A DNA stretch of 26,637 nt from an uncultured Oscillibacter sp. GTDB lineage: Bacteria; Bacillota; Clostridia; Oscillospirales; Oscillospiraceae. A program made the translations under genes and the position numbers. Below, piece by piece: positions 7,503 to 15,403 of the stretch. The stretch spans positions 1-26,637 of the forward strand of contig CAJTZL010000045.1 in the NCBI GenBank assembly GCA_910583695.1, given 5' to 3'. Position 1 is the first letter of the stretch. Every line of letters begins with the position of its first letter. The notes under the pieces were generated by a model that was given only the letters and a program-made list of their open reading frames with translations, did not search any database and was not told where the DNA came from.

Positions 7503-7919
7503 TCAGGACTTGGGTGTCATGTGCTGAGCGCCAACAACCGGCTCAGACAGGTGCAGATGCGCCACCTTCCACTGGTTGTTCACATGGCGGAGAACCGTTG
7601 TGGTGCGGACGTCAATGACATAGCCGTCCGGGAAGACGCCTTTCAGCTCGCTGATGACCCAGGCCACGTCGCCAACGACCCAGCCATCCGAGTTGAAATC
7701 GTAGGAGTTTGCAATCTGACCCTTGGTCTGGTAATCCCTCATGTTCTGAATGAAGCTCTCCAGGTCTCTGTTGGGGGGCTTGGGCGTGGTATGGAAGCAG
7801 GTGAAGTCCGAGATTTCGTCGTGGATGCCGTTTTCGCCGATTTTGTCCGGCAGACGGTGGGTTGCGTCCAGGGTATACTGCTCCGCAATTTTAATGATTT
7901 CAGGGGATGCCTTAGCCAT
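7503..7919 (-). CDS. SnoaL-like / NTF2-fold protein
   Basis: This 138-residue protein of the SnoaL/ketosteroid-isomerase-like (NTF2) fold has no signal peptide or membrane segment. The order of secondary structure and the ending, with RTTTVLRHVNNQWKVAHLHLS, are typical of SnoaL_3/DUF4440 proteins. In these a cone-shaped barrel binds small ligands. Some members are isomerases or cyclases and many have no known reaction. The start is ATG 7919 with AGGAAG eight bases upstream. A TTG two codons earlier is in frame but less well placed. It lies between the NCS1 permease and the DUF917 gene, so it may act on the imported compound or on an intermediate. No catalytic residue can be assigned with confidence. 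Confidence 0.75.
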   Translation of the reverse strand: MAKASPEIIKIAEQYTLDATHRLPDKIGENGIHDEISDFTCFHTTPKPPNRDLESFIQNMRDYQTKGQIANSYDFNSDGWVVGDVAWVISELKGVFPDGYVIDVRTTTVLRHVNNQWKVAHLHLSEPVVGAQHMTPKS

Positions 7920-7950
7920 AATCAATACTTCCTTTCAAATTTTGTATATC

Positions 7951-7969
7951 ATAATGTGAAGCACATTAT
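7951..7969 (-). repeat. Stem-loop between NCS1 permease and SnoaL-like genes
   Basis: ATAATGTG pairs with CACATTAT over a three-base loop in the 59-base gap. The stem is AT-rich and without a T-run, so it fits RNA processing or stability better than strong termination. Confidence 0.5.
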
Positions 7970-7978
7970 TCACGGATT

Positions 7979-9286
7979 TCAGCTTTTCTTTTCCACGGCC
8001 ATCTCATCCCCGGCGCCAAAGAAGTCCACCGGGTCTTGGGCAGGGGGAATGCTGGACTTGAAAGTTGCGTGCAGGACCAGATAGGCGGCAAAGCCCACAA
8101 TGAGGGAGTTGATAGCCGGGCTGAAGAAGTTGAAGAACAAGCCCACTGCCGCGCCAATCGCCCAGGCGGCGACGCCGACCCAGTTCCAGCCGGGAACCAT
8201 GCCCCAGTTTTCAATCTTGCCATGGCCAATCACCCAGTAATCGGCAACCATGATGCCGCACAGTGCCGGGAACACCTTCCCGAACAGGGTCATCACATCG
8301 GAGAAATAGTTCATGATGCCGGCCAGAGTCAGGACCGCCGCAAAGGCGCAGGCAATGGCGGTGACATGAGGGCGCTTTGTTTCCGGAAGGTTGAACAGCC
8401 GCACGAAGTTGATTCCGCTCATGTAAAAATTGGTGGTGTTGGTGGTCCATGTGGCCAGCAGAAGGGCCAGCATGCCCACAATGGGCATATTCAGCTTCAC
8501 AAAAATCTCCGTTAGATCATAGGTGCCGGCCGTGATGCTCATCAGACTGCCCATGCCCATAAAAATCACGGCGGCTGGAATAATACCCAGGAAGGAGGAA
8601 ATGGCAACACCCTTGCGGCTTTTGGCAAAGCGAGTCAGGTTTGTGGTGGTCATGGTGCCCAGGGCAAAGGTTCCCAGGGTCATGCCATAGCCGTCTGCCC
8701 AGGACATTGTTCTCTCCGGCCTGAACGCCAGAAGGTTTTCCCAGCCATAGCTGGTGCCGGAAGCAACGCATGCCCACAAGCAGGTAAGCAGCAGGAACGG
8801 CACTGCGATATAGCCCAGCCACTTCATGGAATCATAGCCGAACACCGCGGTCAGCGTTATGACAACGGCGCAAAAAATCCCAGAGACCAGAAAGGGAAGA
8901 TCAATTCCAAGCACCGACAGTCCCGCGCAGATGGAGGCTGCGCAGACCGCCGTCTGAATGGAGCTCTGGACCAGCTGGAAAATTGCGGTGAGCGATGCGA
9001 TAAGATACCGGGAGCCTTTTTCACCAAAGGTTTTTCCCAGCAAAACGGTCAGCGGATATCCGGTTTCACAGGCCATGACGCCATTGAGAACCATCAGGCC
9101 GCACAAAAGAATATAGGAAGTTGCAATAATGAAAATCACTTCGCCGAAGGAAAAACTGCTGGTGAGGATTGCGCCGATCATCAGCGCAGGGGCACAGACT
9201 ACGATGCCGACCCAGACAAAAATCAGACTCTTTGTGGACTGACGTTCTTCCTGCCTGACTCTGGTATAAGATCTGTCAATCGCCAA
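7979..9286 (-). CDS. NCS1-family nucleobase/hydantoin permease (CodB-like)
   Basis: This 435-residue inner-membrane transporter has about twelve hydrophobic segments. It resembles the cytosine permease branch of the NCS1 family (cytosine, allantoin, hydantoin and related heterocycles; cation- or proton-coupled). Recognisable parts are the N-terminal charged stretch before SLIFVWVGIVVCAPALMIGA, TTTNLTRFAKSRKG in the middle and MVADYWVIG near the C-terminus. The best start is TTG at 9286, because GGGAGGG lies seven bases before it and the next ATG is 35 codons inside the first membrane segment. It heads the operon with the SnoaL-like and DUF917 genes and is divergent from a PucR-type regulator. 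That supports uptake of a nitrogen heterocycle. The exact substrate is not determined. Confidence 0.88.
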   Translation of the reverse strand: MAIDRSYTRVRQEERQSTKSLIFVWVGIVVCAPALMIGAILTSSFSFGEVIFIIATSYILLCGLMVLNGVMACETGYPLTVLLGKTFGEKGSRYLIASLTAIFQLVQSSIQTAVCAASICAGLSVLGIDLPFLVSGIFCAVVITLTAVFGYDSMKWLGYIAVPFLLLTCLWACVASGTSYGWENLLAFRPERTMSWADGYGMTLGTFALGTMTTTNLTRFAKSRKGVAISSFLGIIPAAVIFMGMGSLMSITAGTYDLTEIFVKLNMPIVGMLALLLATWTTNTTNFYMSGINFVRLFNLPETKRPHVTAIACAFAAVLTLAGIMNYFSDVMTLFGKVFPALCGIMVADYWVIGHGKIENWGMVPGWNWVGVAAWAIGAAVGLFFNFFSPAINSLIVGFAAYLVLHATFKSSIPPAQDPVDFFGAGDEMAVEKKS

Positions 9287-9728
9287 ATTATTTCCCTCCC
9301 AAATCGTTTATTTACTTAACAGGGGGACAGCTCCGCTCATTTCGAAAGACGCCTGGCTGCGGCCGCAGCCAAATCATCCGTTCGATTTGGAATCCTCAGC
9401 CGGAGAACATCCGGCCGGGACTCTGAACGGTATGCGGTTTGGTCTCTTTTCGCATAAACCGCTTGGGTTTTCTCGGGTGATCACCACTCTGAGATAGCTT
9501 GAGTATACGATAGATTCCTTTTTTTGGCATCGTCCAGAAAGTTCGATTTTTGTCGCAGTATTTGTCTTGACGGACAATTCCAAAAGATGGACGATTCGGT
9601 ATAATGTTTACTGGAAGATGATATACGCTGGCGGCCGCCCATTTCCGCGTGCCAAAAGACGCACCATTCTTCTGCGTCAAGCCCGGCGGGCGGATAAAAT
9701 TCCGTTCAAAAGAGACAGGAGGAATGCT
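9287..9728. promoter_or_regulatory. Divergent regulatory region between NCS1 permease and PucR-type regulator
   Basis: This 442-base gap holds no convincing gene. It contains a 16-base palindrome GGCTGCGGCCGCAGCC (9355-9370), a CCAAATC/GATTTGG stem-loop (9369-9390) and the palindrome GGTGATCACC (9476-9485). Inverted copies of GGAC(A/G)AT(T/G)CCAAAA lie at 9522-9535 and 9572-9585, and TTGTC-N6-GACAA lies at 9562-9577. A TATAAT at 9600-9605 lies 123 bases before the regulator start and has only a weak -35 (TTCCAA) at the proper distance, which fits an activated promoter. No clear promoter for the permease could be fixed. Confidence 0.6.
9522..9597. promoter_or_regulatory. Predicted operator: repeated GGACRATKCCAAAA sites
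   Basis: GGACGATGCCAAAA reads on the minus strand (9535 to 9522). GGACAATTCCAAAA reads on the plus strand (9572-9585). They agree in 12 of 14 positions and diverge from each other across 36 bases. A third partial copy, GGACGATTC (9589-9597), abuts the TATAAT. The geometry fits binding sites for the adjacent PucR-type protein, which is inferred. Confidence 0.5.
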
Positions 9729-11297
9729 ATGTCCATTACGATTTCCGAGGTGTTATCGCTGCATATGTTTAAAAACCACACGCTGCTCGCCGGCCAGAGC
9801 GGAACCAAACGGATGGTCAAGTCGGTTGGTATTGTGGACAACTTTGCATTAATACGGAAAAACTATGCGCTGTTTTCCAATTCTCACCTGCAGGAGCGTC
9901 TGCTGTTGTCAACATGCTTTGTCACCTTCGTACCCGAAGACCAGATGGAGTGCCTGCGGTTTCTCCAGAATACCGGAGCCAGCGGACTGGTACTCCTTCA
10001 AAACGATTTAATTGAAGGCTGTGCTGCTCCCGAAGCCCTTCGGCTGGCAGACGAGTTGAATTTTCCGGTGATCCAAAGCCCAAACCAGTATCCCAGCTAT
10101 AGTGAGCTCATCGTCGACGTCATGCGGGCCATCACCAGCAAGAACGTATCCATGTCCATAAGCCCTGCGCTCAAATGGCTGAAAAGCAGCGGTGAGGAAG
10201 GGCAAACCATGGAACAGCTCCTTCAACTGATCACGGAAAGCGCAAATCTCTATATCGGTTTGTACGACTGGAATCTGAATTTGATATACGCCTCCGCTCC
10301 TGTGACGCTGCTGGAGCATACCCAGTATCGGAACATGCTGCTGGCACAGGTAATCTCGGGGTCCTTTCATGCACAGAACGGAGAGTTTTTTTTCAAGCGC
10401 ACACGTTTGAACAGTTCCCATGATCTGCTGAGCTATGTGGTTCTCATCGCCCGGGAAAGGTCCACCATAGACTCCATTTCCCAGCAGATCACCGACATTA
10501 TCCGGCTTTTCACGTCCATCCACTATAAGCCGGCCGTCAATTATTCCGCTCTGGGAAACGCGCTCTTGAGCGGCGATCTGGTATTGGCCAGACATTATGC
10601 AGGTTTGCTGTCCGCCAAAATTGAAGACCTGCGCTTTCTGGTATTCTGCCCCGTACCGAGATTGCCGAAAAACGACAAGGCCAGTGTTCTGCTGGCGGAG
10701 CTGGAAAAATTCTGTGTACAAAACAGCATTGCCCCCATTATCAACCGGGAGGAAAACGGGCTTCTGCTCTTTTTCAGAAAGCCCGTCCTGGAGTCCGAAC
10801 TGGTTCTTTTGCTGGAGGAGTTTTCTTCCCATGTGCAAAGCAAGCTCGGATGGAAGCCATTTCCCCGTTTCTTCATTACGGTTCTGGAGACTCCCGCTTC
10901 CGCAAAAACAAACTATGCAATGTGTCTCAAACACGCTGGGAGCATTGAGCGCGTGTTCCCGCACAAATCCGTTTTTTCTCACCAGCAGCTCCTCTTTGTG
11001 GAAAATATTATTGTGCCGTTTCAGAACTCACCGGATACCCTTCAGTATATTGAGAACATTCTTTCTCCGCTGAAAAGCAGCCAAGGGCGGCAGCTGGAGC
11101 TGATTGACACACTGAGTGTGTACATGCTGGATGCCAACGGAAATTTGGATCTGGCGGCAAACATTCTTATGCTGCATAAAAGCACCGTCAAATACCGGGT
11201 GGGCCGGGCCAATGAGCTGCTGGACTGCGATATCCGCAAAATGCCGGAGTCCTACAACCTCTATCTGGCCCTGGCGGTAGCTCGTTTGCTGAAGTGA
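9729..11297 (+). CDS. PucR-family transcriptional regulator
   Basis: This 522-residue regulator has a PucR N-terminal domain at about residues 1-125 (the part following ITISEVLSLHMFKNHTLLAG), a middle region and a C-terminal helix-turn-helix of the PucR type (HTH_30). The last block contains LDLAANILMLHKSTVKYRVGR near residue 475. In known members this C-terminal helix pair binds DNA, and the proteins control purine or other nitrogen-compound catabolism, usually as activators. ATG 9729 is chosen for AGGAGG six to seven bases upstream. The frame is open from 9567, but that part is promoter DNA. It is divergent from the NCS1-SnoaL-DUF917 operon and convergent with the glutamate dehydrogenase end of the amino-acid operon. 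Control of the divergent operon is likely. Control of the second DUF917 region is suggested by shared motifs. Confidence 0.88.
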   Translation: MSITISEVLSLHMFKNHTLLAGQSGTKRMVKSVGIVDNFALIRKNYALFSNSHLQERLLLSTCFVTFVPEDQMECLRFLQNTGASGLVLLQNDLIEGCAAPEALRLADELNFPVIQSPNQYPSYSELIVDVMRAITSKNVSMSISPALKWLKSSGEEGQTMEQLLQLITESANLYIGLYDWNLNLIYASAPVTLLEHTQYRNMLLAQVISGSFHAQNGEFFFKRTRLNSSHDLLSYVVLIARERSTIDSISQQITDIIRLFTSIHYKPAVNYSALGNALLSGDLVLARHYAGLLSAKIEDLRFLVFCPVPRLPKNDKASVLLAELEKFCVQNSIAPIINREENGLLLFFRKPVLESELVLLLEEFSSHVQSKLGWKPFPRFFITVLETPASAKTNYAMCLKHAGSIERVFPHKSVFSHQQLLFVENIIVPFQNSPDTLQYIENILSPLKSSQGRQLELIDTLSVYMLDANGNLDLAANILMLHKSTVKYRVGRANELLDCDIRKMPESYNLYLALAVARLLK

Positions 11298-11323
11298 CGG
11301 CTGGACCTGTGGAACCATGGGGC

Positions 11324-11366
11324 GAACAAGGAGACCCGGGCGCAATGCGTCCGGGTCTCCTTGTTC
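11324..11366. terminator. Very long hairpin between convergent genes
   Basis: GAACAAGGAGACCCGG and its exact complement (16 bp) enclose four more pairs, one of them G-T, and an AAT loop. The stem is about 20 bp. It lies 26 bases after the PucR stop and before the gdhA stop on the other strand, so it may serve both directions. Neither side has a T-run. Confidence 0.6.
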
Positions 11367-11380
11367 AATCGTTTCGTGCT

Positions 11381-11399
11381 GGAACCGGGAGACGGTTCC
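11381..11399 (-). terminator. Hairpin directly after gdhA
   Basis: GGAACCG pairs with CGGTTCC over a five-base loop, 27 bases after the glutamate dehydrogenase stop on the minus strand. It has no T-run. It is probably part of the 3' end together with the larger hairpin at 11324-11366. Confidence 0.4.
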
Positions 11400-11425
11400 G
11401 CCTCTGTTGCACCGCTTCTCTGGAA

Positions 11426-12778
11426 TCAGAAGGGACCCTGGGCCATCATGGCGTCCGCAACCCGCTGAAAACCGGCAATGTTTGCCCCTGCAACCAGGTT
11501 ATAACCCAGCCCATATTCCGCGGCGGCATCCACACTCATCTGGTAAATGGTGTCCATAATCTGCCGGAGCTGTCTGTCCACTTCCTCCTCGCTCCAGACC
11601 AGCCGTTCGCTGTTCTGGGCCATCTCCAGAGCGGAGGTGGCCACGCCTCCGGCGTTGACTGCCTTGCTGGGGGCCACAATGATGCCGGGCTGTTCCATCA
11701 GAAACCTCAGCGCATCGTTGGTGGTGGGCATGTTTGCCACTTCAATGTAGTATTTTACCCGGTTGGCTGCAATTTGTTCTGCCTGTTCCATGCGGACGTC
11801 GTTCTGCATGGCGGAAGGCATGCAGATGTCTACCCGAACGCCCCAAGGCTTTTCGCCGGGATAAAATTCCACGCCAGGAAAGTTATCCGCGTAGTCCTGT
11901 ACCCGATTCCGGCCAGAAGCCCGCATTTCCAGGAGATATTCGATTTTCTCTTTTGTAACGACGCCCTCCGGATCGTATACATAGCCGTCCGGGCCGGAAA
12001 GGGTGAGAACCTTTGCTCCCAGCTCTGCCGCCTTTTTGCAGATGCCCCAGGTCACGTTTCCGAAGCCCGCACAGGCAATGGTTTTGCCCTTCAGATCCTC
12101 GCCCTCGTGCTTGAGAACATTTTCCAGGTAGTACACCGCGCCATAGCCCGTGGCTTCCGGACGGATACGGGATCCGCCATAGCTGAAGCCCTTGCCGGTC
12201 AGCACGCCGTTTTCAAAAGCGCCCTTGAGGCGGCGGTATTCGCCATACAGATAACCGATTTCCCGGGCGCCGACGCCCATGTCTCCAGCGGGCACGTCCA
12301 CATCGGGACCAATGTAGCGGTACAGGGCCTGCATAAAGCTCTGGCAAAAGCGAAGAATCTCCGCGTCAGATTTTCCGGCGGGGTCGAAGTCGGAACCTCC
12401 CTTGCCGCCGCCGATGGGCAGGCCGGTGAGGCTGTTTTTAAACGTCTGCTCAAAACCCAGGAATCTGATAATGCCGGGATAAACGTCGGATTGAAAGCGA
12501 AGCCCTCCCTTGTAAGGGCCGATGGCTCCGTTGAACTGGCAGCGCCAACCGGTATTTGTGTGCCAGCAGCCCTTGTCATCCTCCCAAGTCACCCGAAATG
12601 AGAACATTCGCTCCGGTTCCACCATGCGGTTCAGCAGGTCCGCTTTTTCATATTCCGGGTGCTTGTCAATAACGGGCTCCAAGGAGGACAGGACCTCTTC
12701 CACCGTCTGAACGAACTCCGGCTCACCTGCATGCTTGGCCCTGACGTTTTCTATCACGCTTTTCAAATATTGGTTCAT
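11426..12778 (-). CDS. gdhA: NAD(P)-dependent glutamate dehydrogenase
   Basis: This 450-residue hexameric (family I) glutamate dehydrogenase interconverts glutamate and 2-oxoglutarate plus ammonia. Catalytic parts are present: K90 in YKGGLRF, K126 in GGGKGGSDFDP, D166 in VPAGDMGVG, and the dinucleotide fold CAGFGNVTWG (about 236-245). The numbering runs one ahead of the well-studied Clostridium symbiosum enzyme, which is NAD-specific. The coenzyme here was not inferred. The ATG at 12778 follows GAGGAGAG. It ends the amino-acid operon behind an aminotransferase. It would regenerate 2-oxoglutarate as amino acceptor and yield NAD(P)H and ammonia, so it is probably catabolic here. Length and motifs are complete. 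Confidence 0.95.
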   Translation of the reverse strand: MNQYLKSVIENVRAKHAGEPEFVQTVEEVLSSLEPVIDKHPEYEKADLLNRMVEPERMFSFRVTWEDDKGCWHTNTGWRCQFNGAIGPYKGGLRFQSDVYPGIIRFLGFEQTFKNSLTGLPIGGGKGGSDFDPAGKSDAEILRFCQSFMQALYRYIGPDVDVPAGDMGVGAREIGYLYGEYRRLKGAFENGVLTGKGFSYGGSRIRPEATGYGAVYYLENVLKHEGEDLKGKTIACAGFGNVTWGICKKAAELGAKVLTLSGPDGYVYDPEGVVTKEKIEYLLEMRASGRNRVQDYADNFPGVEFYPGEKPWGVRVDICMPSAMQNDVRMEQAEQIAANRVKYYIEVANMPTTNDALRFLMEQPGIIVAPSKAVNAGGVATSALEMAQNSERLVWSEEEVDRQLRQIMDTIYQMSVDAAAEYGLGYNLVAGANIAGFQRVADAMMAQGPF

Positions 12779-12861
12779 GGCAATACTCTCCTCTTTTCTT
12801 CATTTTTACGCCTTCCGGGCGTGCCCCTCCGCATTGGACAGCCGCTGGGAAGACGCTCCCG

Positions 12862-14049
12862 TCACGCTTCGGAGGAGTTGATCATGCGCTTGAACACCGG
12901 GAGACTGCGCAGGAGCATCTCGTGCGAAACACAGGTGCTGATGCGAAAGTATTCCGGGCAGCCGAAGTCGTCGCCGGGGACTACCAGGAGGTTCAGGGCT
13001 TTGGCCTTGCGGGAGAAATCCTTTGCGCTGCCTCCCGGCGCTTTGACAAACATGTAGAATGCTCCGTTGGGCTTGACGCACTGGTAGCCATAGGATACGA
13101 GCGCATCATACAGCACGTTTCGATTCCGGTCATATGCTTCCAGGTCCGGCCGGGAGGTTGTGCACAGGGCCGCAACCTTCTGCTGTAAAGAGGGGGCGCA
13201 CACATGTCCCAGAGCCCGGGCTGCGCCTGCCACTGCGGCGAACAGGTCCGCGCTGTCCTCCGCCTGATCCGGTACGCAGACATAGCCGATCCGCTCACCG
13301 GGCATGGAGAGAGACTTGGAATATGAGTAGCAGATGATGGTATTCGGATAAATGGAGGGAATAAACGGAACCTCCACCCCGTCATAAACCAGCTCCCGAT
13401 AAGGCTCGTCCGCTATGATATAGATTGGATGCCCAATCTCTGCACTTTTCTCAGTCAGCAGCGCCGCCAGGGCCTCCAGTGTTTTCCGGGTATAGACGAC
13501 GCCTGACGGGTTGTTGGGGGAATTGACAATTACCGCCTGCGTATCCGGCGAAATTCTGGATTCCAGTTCGTCAATACGAATCTGGAACGCGGCCGTGTCC
13601 GCCGGGACCGTCACAAACTTTGCACCGTTACGCTCCACAAAGGGGCGGTATTCAGCGAAATACGGTGCGATACCGATAATCTCAGTTCCCTCCACCGTCA
13701 GGGCTCGGATGACCGAAATCAGAGCGGGCGCTGCGCCGCAGGTGAAGAAAATGTTCTCCCCGCGAATGGTCGTTCCAAACCTCCGGGTCAGTTCCCCGGC
13801 CACCGCCTCCCGGGCATCCCAGCTCCCCGGGGCCTGGGTGTATCCGTGTACCGACAAGCTGTCCGTGCTCTGAATGACCGACACAAAGGCTTCGTTCACT
13901 TCGGGAGGTGCGGGAATGGACGGATTGTCAATAGAGAAATCAAACACATTCTCCCGGCCCACCAAAGCGGCCTGCCGGAGTCCGTATTCAAACAACTCCC
14001 GGATACAGGATCGCGTTGTACCCAGGGCCAGCATAGCAGGGTTTACCAT
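12862..14049 (-). CDS. PLP-dependent class I/II aminotransferase
   Basis: This 395-residue fold-type I aminotransferase is complete. It has the pyridoxal-phosphate lysine K245 in YSYSKSLSMPGERIGY, NSPNNPSG (176-183) and DEPYREL (214-220). The start ATG 14049 has AAGGAGG eight bases upstream. It lies 11 bases after the CoA-transferase gene and 83 bases before gdhA. In this setting it would transaminate an amino acid with 2-oxoglutarate and deliver the 2-oxo acid to indolepyruvate ferredoxin oxidoreductase. That suggests aromatic amino acids, though aspartate, alanine or branched-chain substrates cannot be excluded. Specificity in this family is not readable from motifs. Confidence 0.9.
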   Translation of the reverse strand: MVNPAMLALGTTRSCIRELFEYGLRQAALVGRENVFDFSIDNPSIPAPPEVNEAFVSVIQSTDSLSVHGYTQAPGSWDAREAVAGELTRRFGTTIRGENIFFTCGAAPALISVIRALTVEGTEIIGIAPYFAEYRPFVERNGAKFVTVPADTAAFQIRIDELESRISPDTQAVIVNSPNNPSGVVYTRKTLEALAALLTEKSAEIGHPIYIIADEPYRELVYDGVEVPFIPSIYPNTIICYSYSKSLSMPGERIGYVCVPDQAEDSADLFAAVAGAARALGHVCAPSLQQKVAALCTTSRPDLEAYDRNRNVLYDALVSYGYQCVKPNGAFYMFVKAPGGSAKDFSRKAKALNLLVVPGDDFGCPEYFRISTCVSHEMLLRSLPVFKRMINSSEA

Positions 14050-14060
14050 AAACAGCCTCC

Positions 14061-15392
14061 TTATCGTTTGTTGGAGCGGCGCCAGATTTTTTGCTGCTCC
14101 GCCGCCAGAATCAAGCCGTCCCGGAATTGGGGGTGCGCGATGGATACCAGCAGCTCCGCCCGCTCCCAGGTGCTGCGGCCCGCCAGATTGACAATCCCCT
14201 GCTCGGTGACGAGAAAGTATGCCTGGCTGCGCGGATCTGTGACGATGTCACCCTGGAAGGAAGGGAGGATGCGGGAGCGAAGCTGCCCCTCCTTGTCCCG
14301 GAAGGCGGAGGTCATGCAGATGAAAGCCCTGCCTCCTTTGGACATAGCCGCTCCGGTCAAATAGTCCAGCTGCCCGCCGGTGCCGCTGATATGCCGCGTC
14401 CCGGAACTCTCCGCACAGACCTGTCCGTACAGGTCTGCCGAAATGCAGCTGTTGATGGAGATCATATGGTCCATTCCCGCAATGACCTCCGGGGCATTGA
14501 CGTACTCCAGCGGACATATCGCCACGCCGGGATTTTCATGGGCCCAGTCGTATACTTTTTGAGAGCCGAAGAGAATGCCGGTTACACCTTTCCCCCGATA
14601 GACCGCCTTTTTCCGGTTGGTCAGCTTGCCGGCCCGATGGAGTTCCACATAGGCGTCTGAGCACAGTTCTGTATGCATGCCCAAATTGTTCAGGTCCGAT
14701 TGTGCCAGCATCGCTCCGATGGTGTTCGGCATGGCGCCTATGCCCAGCTGGATCGTGGCGCCGGAGGGTATATGGGGAAGGATACTCTCCGCAATGCGGA
14801 CATCCTCAGGAGAGGGCGCGGCAACAGGCATCTGCGGCAAGGGGGAATGCTCTCCCTCCACAATATAATCCGCCTCCGAAAGATGGATGCTCTCACCAAA
14901 CCCACCATAAATTCTGGGCAGGTGCTCGTTGACCTCCAGAATCACAATGTCCGCCTTTTCCAGGATTCCTCTGGCCACTCCGGTGGAGCAGGACAGATTG
15001 AAATACCCGTGCCGGTCCATGGGTGTTACCGAGATCATGGCTATATTCACAGTGAGGAAGTGCCGGTAATATGCGGCGACATTACGAAAAACCATGGGGA
15101 TGTAGCTGCACAGTCCACGGTCACACAGCTTCCGCTCATAGCTGGAGCAGTGCCAGCTGTTGTAGATAAAATGCTCCCGGGCAGGGTCGCACTCCACCGT
15201 CCGAATGGGGCCGAAGAGCAGGTTTCCCCGAATTTTCACGTCCGTCAGCTCATCCCGGCGTTTGGCCAGGGCTGCGTCCAGCAGCGGGGGAAAGCCCAGC
15301 GCCACTGTGTAATCGACCCAGTCGCCGCTTTTCACGGCCTTTACAGCCTCGTCGGGAGAGCGAAGTTTCCGACGGTATTCTTCCAGCAGCAT
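14061..15392 (-). CDS. Acetyl-CoA hydrolase/4-hydroxybutyrate CoA-transferase family protein
   Basis: This 443-residue family I-type CoA-transferase resembles the 4-hydroxybutyrate and butyryl-CoA:acetate CoA-transferases. The presumed catalytic glutamate is E242 in MHTELCSDAYVEL. Other family blocks are GIGAMPNTIG (about 218-227) and SGTGGQLDYLTGA in the C-terminal half. ATG 15392 is used because GGAGG precedes it by five to six bases. A TTG at 15407 is in frame but overlaps the stop of iorB. The gene directly follows iorB. A sensible role is moving CoA from the acyl-CoA made by IorAB (for example an arylacetyl-CoA) to acetate, saving the thioester as acetyl-CoA. It could also be a general butyrate-forming transferase. 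Confidence 0.9.
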   Translation of the reverse strand: MLLEEYRRKLRSPDEAVKAVKSGDWVDYTVALGFPPLLDAALAKRRDELTDVKIRGNLLFGPIRTVECDPAREHFIYNSWHCSSYERKLCDRGLCSYIPMVFRNVAAYYRHFLTVNIAMISVTPMDRHGYFNLSCSTGVARGILEKADIVILEVNEHLPRIYGGFGESIHLSEADYIVEGEHSPLPQMPVAAPSPEDVRIAESILPHIPSGATIQLGIGAMPNTIGAMLAQSDLNNLGMHTELCSDAYVELHRAGKLTNRKKAVYRGKGVTGILFGSQKVYDWAHENPGVAICPLEYVNAPEVIAGMDHMISINSCISADLYGQVCAESSGTRHISGTGGQLDYLTGAAMSKGGRAFICMTSAFRDKEGQLRSRILPSFQGDIVTDPRSQAYFLVTEQGIVNLAGRSTWERAELLVSIAHPQFRDGLILAAEQQKIWRRSNKR

Positions 15393-15403
15393 AATGTCCT
15401 CCG

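Noticed and set aside
9567..9605. TTGACG ... TATAAT as the regulator promoter
   Set aside because: The two hexamers are 27 bases apart, too far for a normal sigma-70 promoter. TATAAT alone is kept as a possible activated -10 element.
11294..12601. 435-codon plus-strand frame across gdhA
   Set aside because: It crosses the convergent terminator region, has no start signal, and lies opposite a complete glutamate dehydrogenase with all catalytic residues.
14061..15392. Firm naming of the CoA-transferase as butyryl-CoA:acetate CoA-transferase
   Set aside because: Motifs are shared across the whole acetyl-CoA hydrolase/4-hydroxybutyrate CoA-transferase family, and the operon suggests another acyl-CoA. 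Only the family is called.
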